From contig DUTO01000020.1 of assembly GCA_012842035.1 (NCBI GenBank), positions 1 to 13,933 of the forward strand: a DNA stretch of 13,933 nt, in the 5' to 3' direction. The position numbers were made by a program, and so were the translations under genes. The stretch's first letter is position 1; the number at the start of each line of letters is the position of its first letter. This document shows, piece after piece, positions 1 to 6,494 of this stretch. The notes below the pieces were generated by a model. The model saw nothing but the letters and a program-made list of their open reading frames with translations, had not been told where the DNA came from and did no database searches. The DNA comes from Clostridia bacterium (GTDB taxonomy: Bacteria; Bacillota; Peptococcia; DRI-13; DTU073).

Positions 1-392
1 GATAACCCGTTGCTCCCTAATACCGTAGATAAATTTACACTAAAAGCCGTGAATATTTTGGAATTCAGACTTAAAGTAAAGGATGATGATACAGCAGATG
101 CTAACCTTGAAACAGAGATTTACATCGGTATTTTTGGATCCTATCAAAAAATTACCGAATTCACCGTAGATGGTGTGCAGAATACTGCGGGAAAACTTAC
201 TGCTCAAAATGGTACCGAGAACAACCACTTACAGCAGGGCACTACAAACTAGAATTTATCTTGAGTATTGATGACCAGCTTATTGTAAAAACCGAGTTTT
301 ACAGTGATGAAAAGGATATTAATACAAATCATGAAAGTGAAAAGTTCAAATTTGTCTTTAGTGATTTAAAATCTCTTCCTGATGTACTATAA
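1..392 (+). pseudogene. 3' part of an unrecognised gene, split by a -1 frame change near 189-195
   Basis: The first frame is open from the left edge to a TAG at 250-252. A second frame, one base back, continues to a TAA at 390-392. The N-terminal part reads naturally up to the residues VQNTAGK (codon ending at 195). The other frame then gives TYCSKWYREQPL and a mixed alpha/beta-looking tail ending in DLKSLPDVL. The two join cleanly at GGGAAAA (189-195), where one missing A in an A-run, or a -1 ribosomal slip, would restore a single protein of about 130 visible residues. The start lies outside the window; the TTG at 10 is simply an internal codon. I do not recognise the family. It could be a decayed gene, an assembly error or a real frameshift site. 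A terminator follows. Confidence 0.45.
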
Positions 393-587
393 AAGAAGCT
401 GACTGTTTTTTTGTTCCAAATATAAAGAGCTCTATTCCTTTATCGTAAAGGGATAGAGCTTTGTTATAAAATAACTTGATATTATTTCATGCCCTGTGTA
501 GCTTGATGTTTATCTTAAAACAACGAATAATAAGCCTATAAAGTAGGTTATGATAAGTTGTTACCTATACTTGAGCGTTAATCTCTC
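393..587. other. Intergenic stretch between split gene and HTH-MNT promoter
   Basis: Apart from the terminator at 426-465, this AT-rich stretch shows no coding frame I can support. It contains an inverted pair TAGGT (544-548) / ACCTA (563-567) and the 18-nt sequence TAAGCCTATAAAGTAGGT (531-548), which recurs with one change at 6150-6167 just before the second MNT gene. Confidence 0.5.
426..465 (+). terminator. Intrinsic terminator-like hairpin
   Basis: A 15-bp stem pairs 428-442 with 446-460 around a 3-nt loop (443-445), with one G-U pair, and can be extended by two pairs to 426 and 462. A short, interrupted T stretch follows. It closes the split gene on its left. The poor T tract makes its efficiency uncertain. 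Confidence 0.6.
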
Positions 588-630
588 TTGACAAATGAAA
601 TCAACTTCATTACAATGAAATCAACTTCAT
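588..630 (+). promoter_or_regulatory. Sigma-A promoter overlapped by two 16-bp operator-like repeats
   Basis: TTGACA (588-593) and TACAAT (611-616) are 17 bp apart, a near-consensus housekeeping promoter. The sequence ATGAAATCAACTTCAT occurs twice, at 595-610 and 615-630. Each copy has inverted ATGAA/TTCAT ends, and the copies sit 20 bp (two helical turns) apart. The first fills the spacer and the second covers the 3' part of the -10 box and the start site. This is the arrangement expected for repression by a DNA-binding protein. The adjacent HTH-MNT protein is the obvious candidate (inference). Confidence 0.7.
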
Positions 631-649
631 TTAATTGGTGGTGTTTAAT

Positions 650-1207
650 ATGGATATTATGTTTTTTTATAATAAAAATCCTTTGCTTGTCATGTCTTAT
701 ATTTCTAAATTTAAGGGACAAAATAAGGAAGTTACTGCATCTAAGATTTCTAAGCAATTAGGACTAAGTATAGGAAGTGTTTACAGCATCCTAAAAGAAT
801 TTAATAATGCTGGATTAATAACAGGGGAAAAGATTGGTCGAGCTACTATTTATGAACCCATACGTAGCAATCCTTTGATTAAACAATTCAGGATTTTTGA
901 TAATCTAATATTTTTAACCAATCTTGTACAGCAGTTAAAATACTTTAGCCGAAAAATAATTTTATTTGGAAGCTGTGCATGCGGTGATGATACTATTGAA
1001 AGTGATATTGATTTGTTTTTACTAGTTGATGAAGATCTACAATCCAAAGTAAGAGGTATTATTTCTAACTATCCTAGTGAGCGCGAAATAAAGACTGTAA
1101 TTATTGATAGTGTGGAACTATTAGAAATGCAAAATAAAGATCAAGTTTTTTATGAAGAAATCCGGAAAGGAATTACCTTGTGGAGTGAGGATAATGAAGA
1201 TTATTGA
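650..1207 (+). CDS. Winged-helix HTH / MNT nucleotidyltransferase fusion, putative antitoxin and autoregulator
   Basis: A 185-residue protein. Residues about 15-68 look like a winged helix (ASKISKQLGLSIGSVYSILK, then NNAGLI and a GRATIYE wing). Residues about 95-155 are a minimal nucleotidyltransferase with the GSx10DxD signature: G107-S108, then D119 and D121. In HEPN/MNT (type VII) systems the MNT partner neutralises the HEPN toxin, in characterised cases by adenylylating it. The fused DNA-binding domain suggests it also controls its own promoter, whose repeated operator lies just upstream. I chose ATG 650 over the TTG at 635 because GGTGGTG (637-643) sits at proper spacing before it. The third acidic residue of the fold is not obvious (T149 lies in the equivalent strand). 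The gene overlaps the downstream HEPN gene by 14 bp, so the two are co-translated. Confidence 0.8.
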   Translation: MDIMFFYNKNPLLVMSYISKFKGQNKEVTASKISKQLGLSIGSVYSILKEFNNAGLITGEKIGRATIYEPIRSNPLIKQFRIFDNLIFLTNLVQQLKYFSRKIILFGSCACGDDTIESDIDLFLLVDEDLQSKVRGIISNYPSEREIKTVIIDSVELLEMQNKDQVFYEEIRKGITLWSEDNEDY

Positions 1208-1613
1208 TGATTTAGTGAACAAAGGGAAACTTAAACATGTTCAACTAAACGATAAAATGGTTAAAAAAGAATTTGAAATTGGGAAAAAAGATTATGCTTC
1301 TGCTGTGGCAAGTTTTGAAGCTGGTAACTTCAAATGGGCAACGATTCAGGCATATTATGCAATATTTCATGCCATGAGAGCATTACTTTATAAGCATAAT
1401 TACCGTGAAAAAAGCCATGTAGCTTTAAAGTTAGCGATAAAAGAACTGTTTATAAATAATAAAAAACTTCCACGTTCAGTTTATGACACATTAGAACGCG
1501 GAATGGAACTACGTGAAATGGCAGATTATAAAGAAAGCTATTCACAAAACAGTGCGGAAAACATAATTTTGGCTATAAACCAAGCAATTATGGAAATAGA
1601 AAAAATACTTTAA
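1194..1613 (+). CDS. HEPN domain protein, putative toxin of the HTH-MNT pair
   Basis: A 139-residue all-helical protein of the HEPN (PF05168-like) type. It shows the family pattern QAYYAIFHAMRALL (52-65), YREKSH (70-75) and LREMADY (106-112). HEPN proteins paired with MNT nucleotidyltransferases are typically RNA-cleaving toxins. The usual HEPN RNase motif RX4-6H is not in its expected late helix; the only numerical match is R62-x5-H68, near the front, probably fortuitous. Nuclease activity is therefore uncertain. ATG 1194 lies inside the end of the upstream gene, preceded by GGAGTGAGG (1182-1190). A longer in-frame opening upstream has no better start. No terminator follows before the gatC promoter. 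Confidence 0.75.
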   Translation: MKIIDDLVNKGKLKHVQLNDKMVKKEFEIGKKDYASAVASFEAGNFKWATIQAYYAIFHAMRALLYKHNYREKSHVALKLAIKELFINNKKLPRSVYDTLERGMELREMADYKESYSQNSAENIILAINQAIMEIEKIL

Positions 1614-1643
1614 GTACTAGTCATATTATCTTTCTTTCAGATT

Positions 1644-1652
1644 TGATATAAT
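1644..1652 (+). promoter_or_regulatory. Extended -10 promoter of the gatCAB operon
   Basis: TGATATAAT (1644-1652) is a perfect extended -10 element (TGn plus TATAAT). No good -35 box lies 16-18 bp upstream, as is usual for extended -10 promoters. The predicted start is about 1659, some 35 nt before the gatC start codon. Confidence 0.6.
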
Positions 1653-1694
1653 GCATGGTGTAGTGTTGTGCAGTATGAGATAAAGGATGGTGAA

Positions 1695-1985
1695 ATGATA
1701 GTGAAAATTACGGTTAAAGATGTGGAAAAAATAGCTGATTTAGCTAAATTGGAATTATCGGCAGAAGAAGGTCAAGGCTTTACGCAAGATTTGCAGATAA
1801 GATTAGAACGGTTGGAAGTTTTAAAAGAAGTAGATACAAGTGGGGTAGAGCCGTTGGTTTATGTTCTTCCTGCTAAAAATGTTTTGCGTGAGGATCGGGT
1901 AGGACAGTGTTTGGTGCAGGAAGAGGCTTTAGCGAATACCTCAGAAGTAGAAGATGGCTGTTTTAAAGTGCCGCGGATTGTTTAA
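1695..1985 (+). CDS. gatC: Aspartyl/glutamyl-tRNA amidotransferase subunit C
   Basis: GatC is the small subunit that wraps between GatA and GatB in the amidotransferase converting misacylated Glu-tRNA(Gln) and Asp-tRNA(Asn) to Gln-tRNA and Asn-tRNA. The 96-residue product has the expected length and signatures: VEKIADLAKLELS near the N terminus, EVDTSGVEP in the middle, NVLREDRV, and a C-terminal EDGCFKVPRIV. ATG 1695 is chosen because AAAGGATGG (1682-1690) precedes it. GTG 1701 would give a start (MKITVKD) that matches other GatC proteins equally well. An in-frame GTG at 1668 lacks a ribosome site. It is the first gene of a tight gatC-gatA-gatB operon. Confidence 0.93.
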   Translation: MIVKITVKDVEKIADLAKLELSAEEGQGFTQDLQIRLERLEVLKEVDTSGVEPLVYVLPAKNVLREDRVGQCLVQEEALANTSEVEDGCFKVPRIV

Positions 1986-2018
1986 GTAGAGTTTTTAGTT
2001 AAGAGAGGAGGAAGTTTT

Positions 2019-3485
2019 TTGTCGTCATTACTTGGTTTAACAGGTCATGAATTACAGGCTTTGTTAACAAAAAAGGAAATTAGCAGTACAGACTTAGTAA
2101 AAGAATACTTAACCAGAATCAAGATGGTTGATGATCAAATTAAGGCTTTGGTGACGGTGACTGAAAAAGAGGCTTTGGAGCAAGCGAGAAAAGCAGATGG
2201 GCTAAGAGAGAAGGGAGTTAAACTCTCGCCTTTAGCCGGTATTCCGCTGGCTCTTTCTGATAATATTTGTACAGCAGGGATTCGGACAACTTGTTCATCG
2301 AGAATGTTGGAAAACTTTGTCCCCCCTTATAAGGCAACAGTGGTAGAAAAATTGGCGGAGGCTAAAGCTGTTTTGGTGGGAAAATGTAATCTTGATGAAT
2401 TTGGTTTAGGTACGACTACGGAAAATTCAGCTTTTTTTGCTACTCATAATCCTCATGACTTACAAGCTGTACCCGGTGGAGCTTGTGGGGGGGCGGCAGC
2501 GGCAGTGGCAGGAGGAGAAGCAGTTTTTGCCTTAGGTACTGATACCGGGGGTTCTCTGCGTGAGCCCGCTTCTTTTTGTGGTGTAATCGGTTTTAAACCT
2601 ACGTATGGCTCTGTTTCGCGTTATGGTGTCATTCCTTGTGCTTCTTCTTTAGATCAGGTGGGCTCTTTAACACGGGATATGACCGACTGTGCTTTAGTAA
2701 TGAATGCCATTTCCGGACATGACCCGCAAGATTCTACTTCGGTATCCGGGGCTACTTCTGATTTTACTAATTTTCTAACTGATGATGTGAAAGGTTTGAA
2801 AATCGGAATCCCGCAGGAATATTTGCAAGGTAGAGTTGTTCCTGAGGTTATGGCTTCTTTTGAGCAAGCGGTGAAAAAATTAGAAGAATTGGGCGCTCAT
2901 TGTGCCGAGGTTTCTTTAGCTCATCAGGAAGCAATAGTGGCTACTTATCAAATTATTGTTGCTGCAGAAGCCAGTTCGAACTTGGCGCGTTTTGATGGGG
3001 TACGGTATGGTTTACGTATAGAGGGTGAAGATGTAGATTCTTTATTCAAAAAGACACGGAGCCAAGGTTTGGGAGCAGAGGCGAAAAAGCAAATTATTCT
3101 AGGAACTTATGTTTTAAGTTCTGCACAATATGAGGACTATTATTTAAAGGCACTTAAAGTGAGGGCTTTAATTAAAGAAGAGTTAGCGAAAGTTTTTCAG
3201 GAATATGACTGTTTACTTACCCCGACAACACCTACTGTAGCGTTTGATCTAGGTGCAGATAAAGAAAAAATTTCAAGAGGAAAGTTAGATAGTTTGACTT
3301 GCTTGGCTAATTTAGCAGGAATACCGGCTTTATCTTTGCCGTGGGGAACCCTACAGGGGCGCCCTGTGGGGTTACAGTTACTCAGCCGTGCTTGTGGCGA
3401 AGAAACACTGTTTAGGGTTGGTTATACTTTAGAGCAGAATACGAACCAGACAAGGCTAAAATTAAAGGGAAAAGAGGTGAAATAA
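2019..3485 (+). CDS. gatA: Glutamyl-tRNA(Gln) amidotransferase subunit A with a degenerate catalytic triad
   Basis: GatA normally hydrolyses glutamine and passes ammonia to GatB. The 488-residue protein is plainly GatA by length, position and motifs: AGIRTTCSS, NLDEFGLGTTTENS, GTDTGGSLREPASFCGV, KPTYG, SRYGV, ASSLDQVGS, EASSNLARFDGVRYG. Two catalytic residues are missing. The usual GIP..IKDN motif reads GIPLALSDN, giving Ser80 (codon 2256-2258) where catalytic Lys (K79 in S. aureus) should be. The usual GGSSGGSA reads GGACGGAA, giving Ala155 (codon 2481-2483) for the cis-Ser (S154). The nucleophile Ser179 (S178) remains. The reading frame is intact, so this is not simple decay. Glutaminase activity is predicted to be lost, while the scaffold role could persist. 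The TTG start at 2019 is supported by AGGAGGA (2005-2011) and by the family N terminus. gatB follows after 1 bp. Confidence 0.92.
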   Translation: MSSLLGLTGHELQALLTKKEISSTDLVKEYLTRIKMVDDQIKALVTVTEKEALEQARKADGLREKGVKLSPLAGIPLALSDNICTAGIRTTCSSRMLENFVPPYKATVVEKLAEAKAVLVGKCNLDEFGLGTTTENSAFFATHNPHDLQAVPGGACGGAAAAVAGGEAVFALGTDTGGSLREPASFCGVIGFKPTYGSVSRYGVIPCASSLDQVGSLTRDMTDCALVMNAISGHDPQDSTSVSGATSDFTNFLTDDVKGLKIGIPQEYLQGRVVPEVMASFEQAVKKLEELGAHCAEVSLAHQEAIVATYQIIVAAEASSNLARFDGVRYGLRIEGEDVDSLFKKTRSQGLGAEAKKQIILGTYVLSSAQYEDYYLKALKVRALIKEELAKVFQEYDCLLTPTTPTVAFDLGADKEKISRGKLDSLTCLANLAGIPALSLPWGTLQGRPVGLQLLSRACGEETLFRVGYTLEQNTNQTRLKLKGKEVK

Positions 3486-3486
3486 A

Positions 3487-4932
3487 ATGAGAGTAGAGTG
3501 GGAAACGGTCATTGGTTTAGAAATACATGCGGAATTGAAAACAAAAACAAAAATATTTTGTTCGTGCCCTAATGAATTTGGTGGTAAGGAAAATACTCAT
3601 GTGTGTCCTGTTTGTTTAGGGTTGCCGGGGGCATTGCCTGTTCTAAATAAACAGGTTGTAGAATATGCCGTGCGGGCCGGAGTGGCGCTAAACTGTGCTA
3701 TACAATCCTATAGTAAATTTGATCGGAAGAATTATTTTTATCCTGATTTGCCTACTGCTTATCAGATTTCACAGTATGACTTGCCTATTTGTAGGAATGG
3801 TTATCTGGAAATTGAAGTGAATGGAGAGAAGAAAAAAATCAGGATTAATAGGATTCATTTAGAAGAAGATGCCGGGAAGTTATTACATAGCGGAAGTAGT
3901 ATTACTTCTTCACAGTATTCATTAGCTGATTATAATCGGGCAGGGGTGCCTTTGATTGAGATTGTTACTGAACCGGACCTTAGTTCTGCTGAAGAAGCAC
4001 GTGTTTTTTTAGAGCAACTGCGGGCTGTTTTGGAATATACCGAGGTTTCCGATGTGAAGATGGAAGAGGGTTCTTTGCGTTGTGATGCTAATATTTCTTT
4101 GCGTCCTGTCGGTTCAACGAAATTAGGAACCAAAATGGAAATTAAGAATATGAATTCTTTTCGGGCATTAGAGCGGGCTTTGGCATATGAAATAGAACGA
4201 CAGCAAGAGGTTTTAGAAGAAGGTGGAAAGATTGTGCAAGAGACACGGGCTTGGGACGAAGGAAAAGGGATGACTGCGGTGATGCGGAGCAAAGAAGAAG
4301 CCCATGACTATCGTTATTTTCCGGATCCGGATTTAGCCCCGATTATTTTAGAACCTGAATGGGTGGAGGAAATAAGAGCATCCTTACCTGAACTTCCGGA
4401 GGCCCGCAAAGAACGTTTAGTGCAGGAATTAGGTCTTTCCGCATATGATGCCGGTGTGCTTACCGCTAGTAGAGCTTTAGCTGAGTTTTTTGATCAGACA
4501 GTAGCTGTATATAATGCCCCTAAGGTGGTAGCTAATTGGATTATGGTGGAGTATTTAGGCTTACTAAATGCTAATAATCTGGAGCTTGAGAAGAGTAAAA
4601 TTACTCCCAAGCAGTTGGCGACATTGTTAATAGTGCAAGCAGAGGGAAAAATCAGTGGGAAAATAGCGAAAAAAGTTTTTGCAGAGATGTTTGCTACTGG
4701 TAAAGACCCAGAGAAAATTATTAAGGAAAAAGGTTTAGTGCAGATTTCTGATGAAGGTGCTTTAGCAGCAGTTGTGGATAAAGTCATTGCCGCTAATCCC
4801 CAATCAGTAGAAGATTATCGGGGTGGCAAGAAAAAAGCTCTGGGGTATTTAGTGGGACAAGTTATGAAAGAAACAAAAGGTCAAGCCAATCCCGGGGTTG
4901 TGAATAAGCTGTTGCAGGAGAAGTTAAAATAA
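3487..4932 (+). CDS. gatB: Aspartyl/glutamyl-tRNA amidotransferase subunit B
   Basis: GatB activates the misacylated tRNA with ATP and amidates it with ammonia channelled from GatA. The 481-residue protein is full length. The N-terminal cradle has ETVIGLEIHAELKT, KFDRKNYFYPDLP, HLEEDAGK (H124, E126, E127), GVPLIEIVTEPD (E158), KMEEGSLRCDANIS and HDYRYFPDPDL. A zinc knuckle is visible as C25/C27 and C40/C43. The C-terminal helical and YqeY-like tail ends with LVQISDE, NPQSVEDYRGGKKKALG and KGQANPGVVN. All motifs I can check are intact, in contrast to GatA. The start codon ATG 3487 uses GAGGTGA embedded in the 3' end of gatA, suggesting translational coupling. Confidence 0.95.
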   Translation: MRVEWETVIGLEIHAELKTKTKIFCSCPNEFGGKENTHVCPVCLGLPGALPVLNKQVVEYAVRAGVALNCAIQSYSKFDRKNYFYPDLPTAYQISQYDLPICRNGYLEIEVNGEKKKIRINRIHLEEDAGKLLHSGSSITSSQYSLADYNRAGVPLIEIVTEPDLSSAEEARVFLEQLRAVLEYTEVSDVKMEEGSLRCDANISLRPVGSTKLGTKMEIKNMNSFRALERALAYEIERQQEVLEEGGKIVQETRAWDEGKGMTAVMRSKEEAHDYRYFPDPDLAPIILEPEWVEEIRASLPELPEARKERLVQELGLSAYDAGVLTASRALAEFFDQTVAVYNAPKVVANWIMVEYLGLLNANNLELEKSKITPKQLATLLIVQAEGKISGKIAKKVFAEMFATGKDPEKIIKEKGLVQISDEGALAAVVDKVIAANPQSVEDYRGGKKKALGYLVGQVMKETKGQANPGVVNKLLQEKLK

Positions 4933-4968
4933 AGAAAGGCTAGAACTCAGCTTAGGAAAACACAAATT

Positions 4969-5007
4969 ACCCTCGCCTGTACCATCCTGTATAGGCGAGG
5001 GTTTGTT
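4969..5007 (+). terminator. Intrinsic terminator of gatCAB
   Basis: A 14-bp stem pairs 4969-4982 with 4989-5002 around a 6-nt loop, with one G-U pair and a GC-rich lower half, followed by TTTGTT. It separates the gat operon from the accessory module. Confidence 0.85.
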
Positions 5008-5023
5008 CTATTTAATTTTTATT

Positions 5024-5060
5024 CTGAAAATATTAGAAAAGTATGCTATAATTATTCTAA
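5024..5060 (+). promoter_or_regulatory. Promoter of the accessory module, with an inverted repeat around the -10 box
   Basis: An extended -10 element, TGCTATAAT (5044-5052), is preceded at 17 bp by a weak -35, CTGAAA (5024-5029). The inverted pair TTAGAA (5033-5038) and TTCTAA (5055-5060) brackets the -10 region and could be an operator; with sequence this AT-rich it could also be chance. The predicted start is near 5059, about 40 nt before the GTG start of the first gene. Confidence 0.55.
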
Positions 5061-5099
5061 GGGAAAATATTAAAAAAGTTAAACATAAGGAGATGGCCT

Positions 5100-5774
5100 G
5101 TGAGGGGACTATTGGATAAATTAAAAAAGTTATTTCGTCCGCAAAAACCAAACGGTTTTGAGATAGAAGATTTAAATTCTTTGCCCAAAAGAGAGAAAGA
5201 TTATCAATTAAAACAACTCATAGCCATAGCTGAACAGATTCCCATATATTACGAAAATGGGGGTTTTCCTGAACAGATAGGCAATAGTGATACAGAAAGG
5301 GATGAGGTGTTTCGTAAAATAGAGCAGAAATATAAGAGTACACTGGAGAATATAGACAAAATATTTGAACCTGTGCTAGAAAATATGTATCAAGACTTAA
5401 TAAATGAAAAATGTCCGTATGCGGCACAACAAATAAGAAAAGAAATTGAAAAAGCTGAAAAAATAACAAATGACCTTAGGGAGAGAGCCGATTTATGGAA
5501 AAAAGCTATGCGTACAATCGTCTGCATAGAAACTGGTGCTCTTCATACAGAACGATTTTACAGAGAACAATGTGTAACTTTAGAAAATCTGGAAATATTT
5601 TATGCCCCATATAATGAAGGAAAAGGGTTAATAGCTTTAGAAAAAGCTAGAGAAAGGTTGCTTTGGGAGGAAAGACAACCTCTTAATGAGAGGGTGATAG
5701 AACGAACTGTTAAGGCTGGGGAAACAGGGCAAAACAAGGGTAATTTGTCGACAATCGAAAGGATTAGTCGCTAG
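5100..5774 (+). CDS. Unrecognised charged helical protein, first gene of the accessory module
   Basis: A 224-residue protein that I cannot assign to a family. It has a basic amphipathic start (MRGLLDKLKKLF), no signal peptide or membrane segment, and long lysine/glutamate-rich stretches likely to be helical or coiled coil (about 65-150), including QQIRKEIEKAEK and LRERADLWKK. It ends in a polar tail. The pattern PY (106-107) then LRERADLWKK (126-135) resembles PY then LSRRWKK in the last gene of the module, so the two may be distant relatives. The GTG start is supported by AAGGAG (5087-5092) 7 nt upstream; no other in-frame start is as well placed. It lies directly behind a promoter and leads five same-strand genes. 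Confidence 0.65.
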   Translation: MRGLLDKLKKLFRPQKPNGFEIEDLNSLPKREKDYQLKQLIAIAEQIPIYYENGGFPEQIGNSDTERDEVFRKIEQKYKSTLENIDKIFEPVLENMYQDLINEKCPYAAQQIRKEIEKAEKITNDLRERADLWKKAMRTIVCIETGALHTERFYREQCVTLENLEIFYAPYNEGKGLIALEKARERLLWEERQPLNERVIERTVKAGETGQNKGNLSTIERISR

Positions 5775-5837
5775 CCTTATTGTAATTATTGTTAAAATGA
5801 GAAATATTAAAAATAAAGCCTAAGGAGATAATAAATA

Positions 5838-6131
5838 ATGAACAGATTGGATAACTTTGTAAGTGAAAATGACAGACAGAAAACTTTGTTTGAGGAAATG
5901 AGTGAGAGGTTAGATAAAGAACATGGTGATGAACCTCGGGAGTCACTGTCTGAGATAATCAACAGGGCAGTACAAAGTGATCAGGAAAAGAAACAAGAAC
6001 TTGCTAGACAGAAGGGCTTGCTAAATGAAATGAATAAAAGATTAGATGAGCAAGTTCGTTATGAATCGGAGGGGGCTTCACTGATTAAAACAAGTAAGGT
6101 AGTACGGAACGAGAGGGCATCGGATCGGTAG
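5838..6131 (+). CDS. Small helical protein with an internal duplication
   Basis: A 97-residue, very hydrophilic, probably all-helical protein of unknown function. It contains two copies of one segment: RQKTLFEEMSERLDK (13-27) and RQKGLLNEMNKRLDE (57-71), a 44-residue period, sharing RQK, L, EM and RLD. This looks like an internal duplication forming repeated coiled-coil segments. ATG 5838 is preceded by AAGGAG (5822-5827), and the upstream text (AAATATTAAAAA, then TAAGGAGAT) resembles that of the module's first gene. It lies 63 bp after that gene with no terminator between. A structural, adaptor or antitoxin-like role is conceivable, but nothing in the sequence decides. Confidence 0.6.
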   Translation: MNRLDNFVSENDRQKTLFEEMSERLDKEHGDEPRESLSEIINRAVQSDQEKKQELARQKGLLNEMNKRLDEQVRYESEGASLIKTSKVVRNERASDR

Positions 6132-6173
6132 AATTAGTTTTTTCTATTTTAAGCCTATAAAGTGGGTGATTAT

Positions 6174-6494
6174 ATGGACATACAGGTTAGAAATGAGTTA
6201 GAAAAGATTAAGCAAACGATTTTGCATACGGTAGAAACCGAAGCGATATATCTTTTTGGTTCTTATGCCGAGGGAACATCTTCCCCAGATAGTGACTTTG
6301 ATATTTATGTAGTAATTCCCGATGATAGTATTCGTCCCCTTGAAGCTATGCAGATTATTGGTAGGGCCCTTTATCAAGAACAAAAGAAACCGATTAATAT
6401 TCTGGTACGTAGGGCTAGTGACTTTCAGCAGCGTAAGCTATTGCCTACACTCGAAAGAACAGTTGTTCAAGAAGGGGTGAGGCTTTATGGATAA
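6174..6494 (+). CDS. MNT nucleotidyltransferase domain protein, putative antitoxin
   Basis: A 106-residue minimal nucleotidyltransferase of the MntA type. The signature is IYLFGSYAEGTSSPDSDFD, giving G29-S30 followed after ten residues by D41 and D43. These small proteins pair with HEPN proteins in type VII toxin-antitoxin systems, where they modify the toxin. The strand that normally supplies the third acidic residue reads KPINILV, with Asn75 where Asp is usual, so catalysis may be weak or lost. ATG 6174 is preferred over GTG 6162 because GTGGGTGAT provides a ribosome site in front of it. The gene overlaps the HEPN gene by 8 bp. Unlike the first pair in the window, it has no DNA-binding domain. 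Confidence 0.8.
   Translation: MDIQVRNELEKIKQTILHTVETEAIYLFGSYAEGTSSPDSDFDIYVVIPDDSIRPLEAMQIIGRALYQEQKKPINILVRRASDFQQRKLLPTLERTVVQEGVRLYG

Noticed and set aside
3930..4787. Two minus-strand frames of 97-120 codons inside gatB
   Set aside because: They are antisense shadows of a strongly conserved gene, with Ser-rich products and no ribosome sites.
5764..5946. Minus-strand 60-codon frame over the start of the repeat protein
   Set aside because: It has no ribosome site and overlaps the better supported plus-strand gene.
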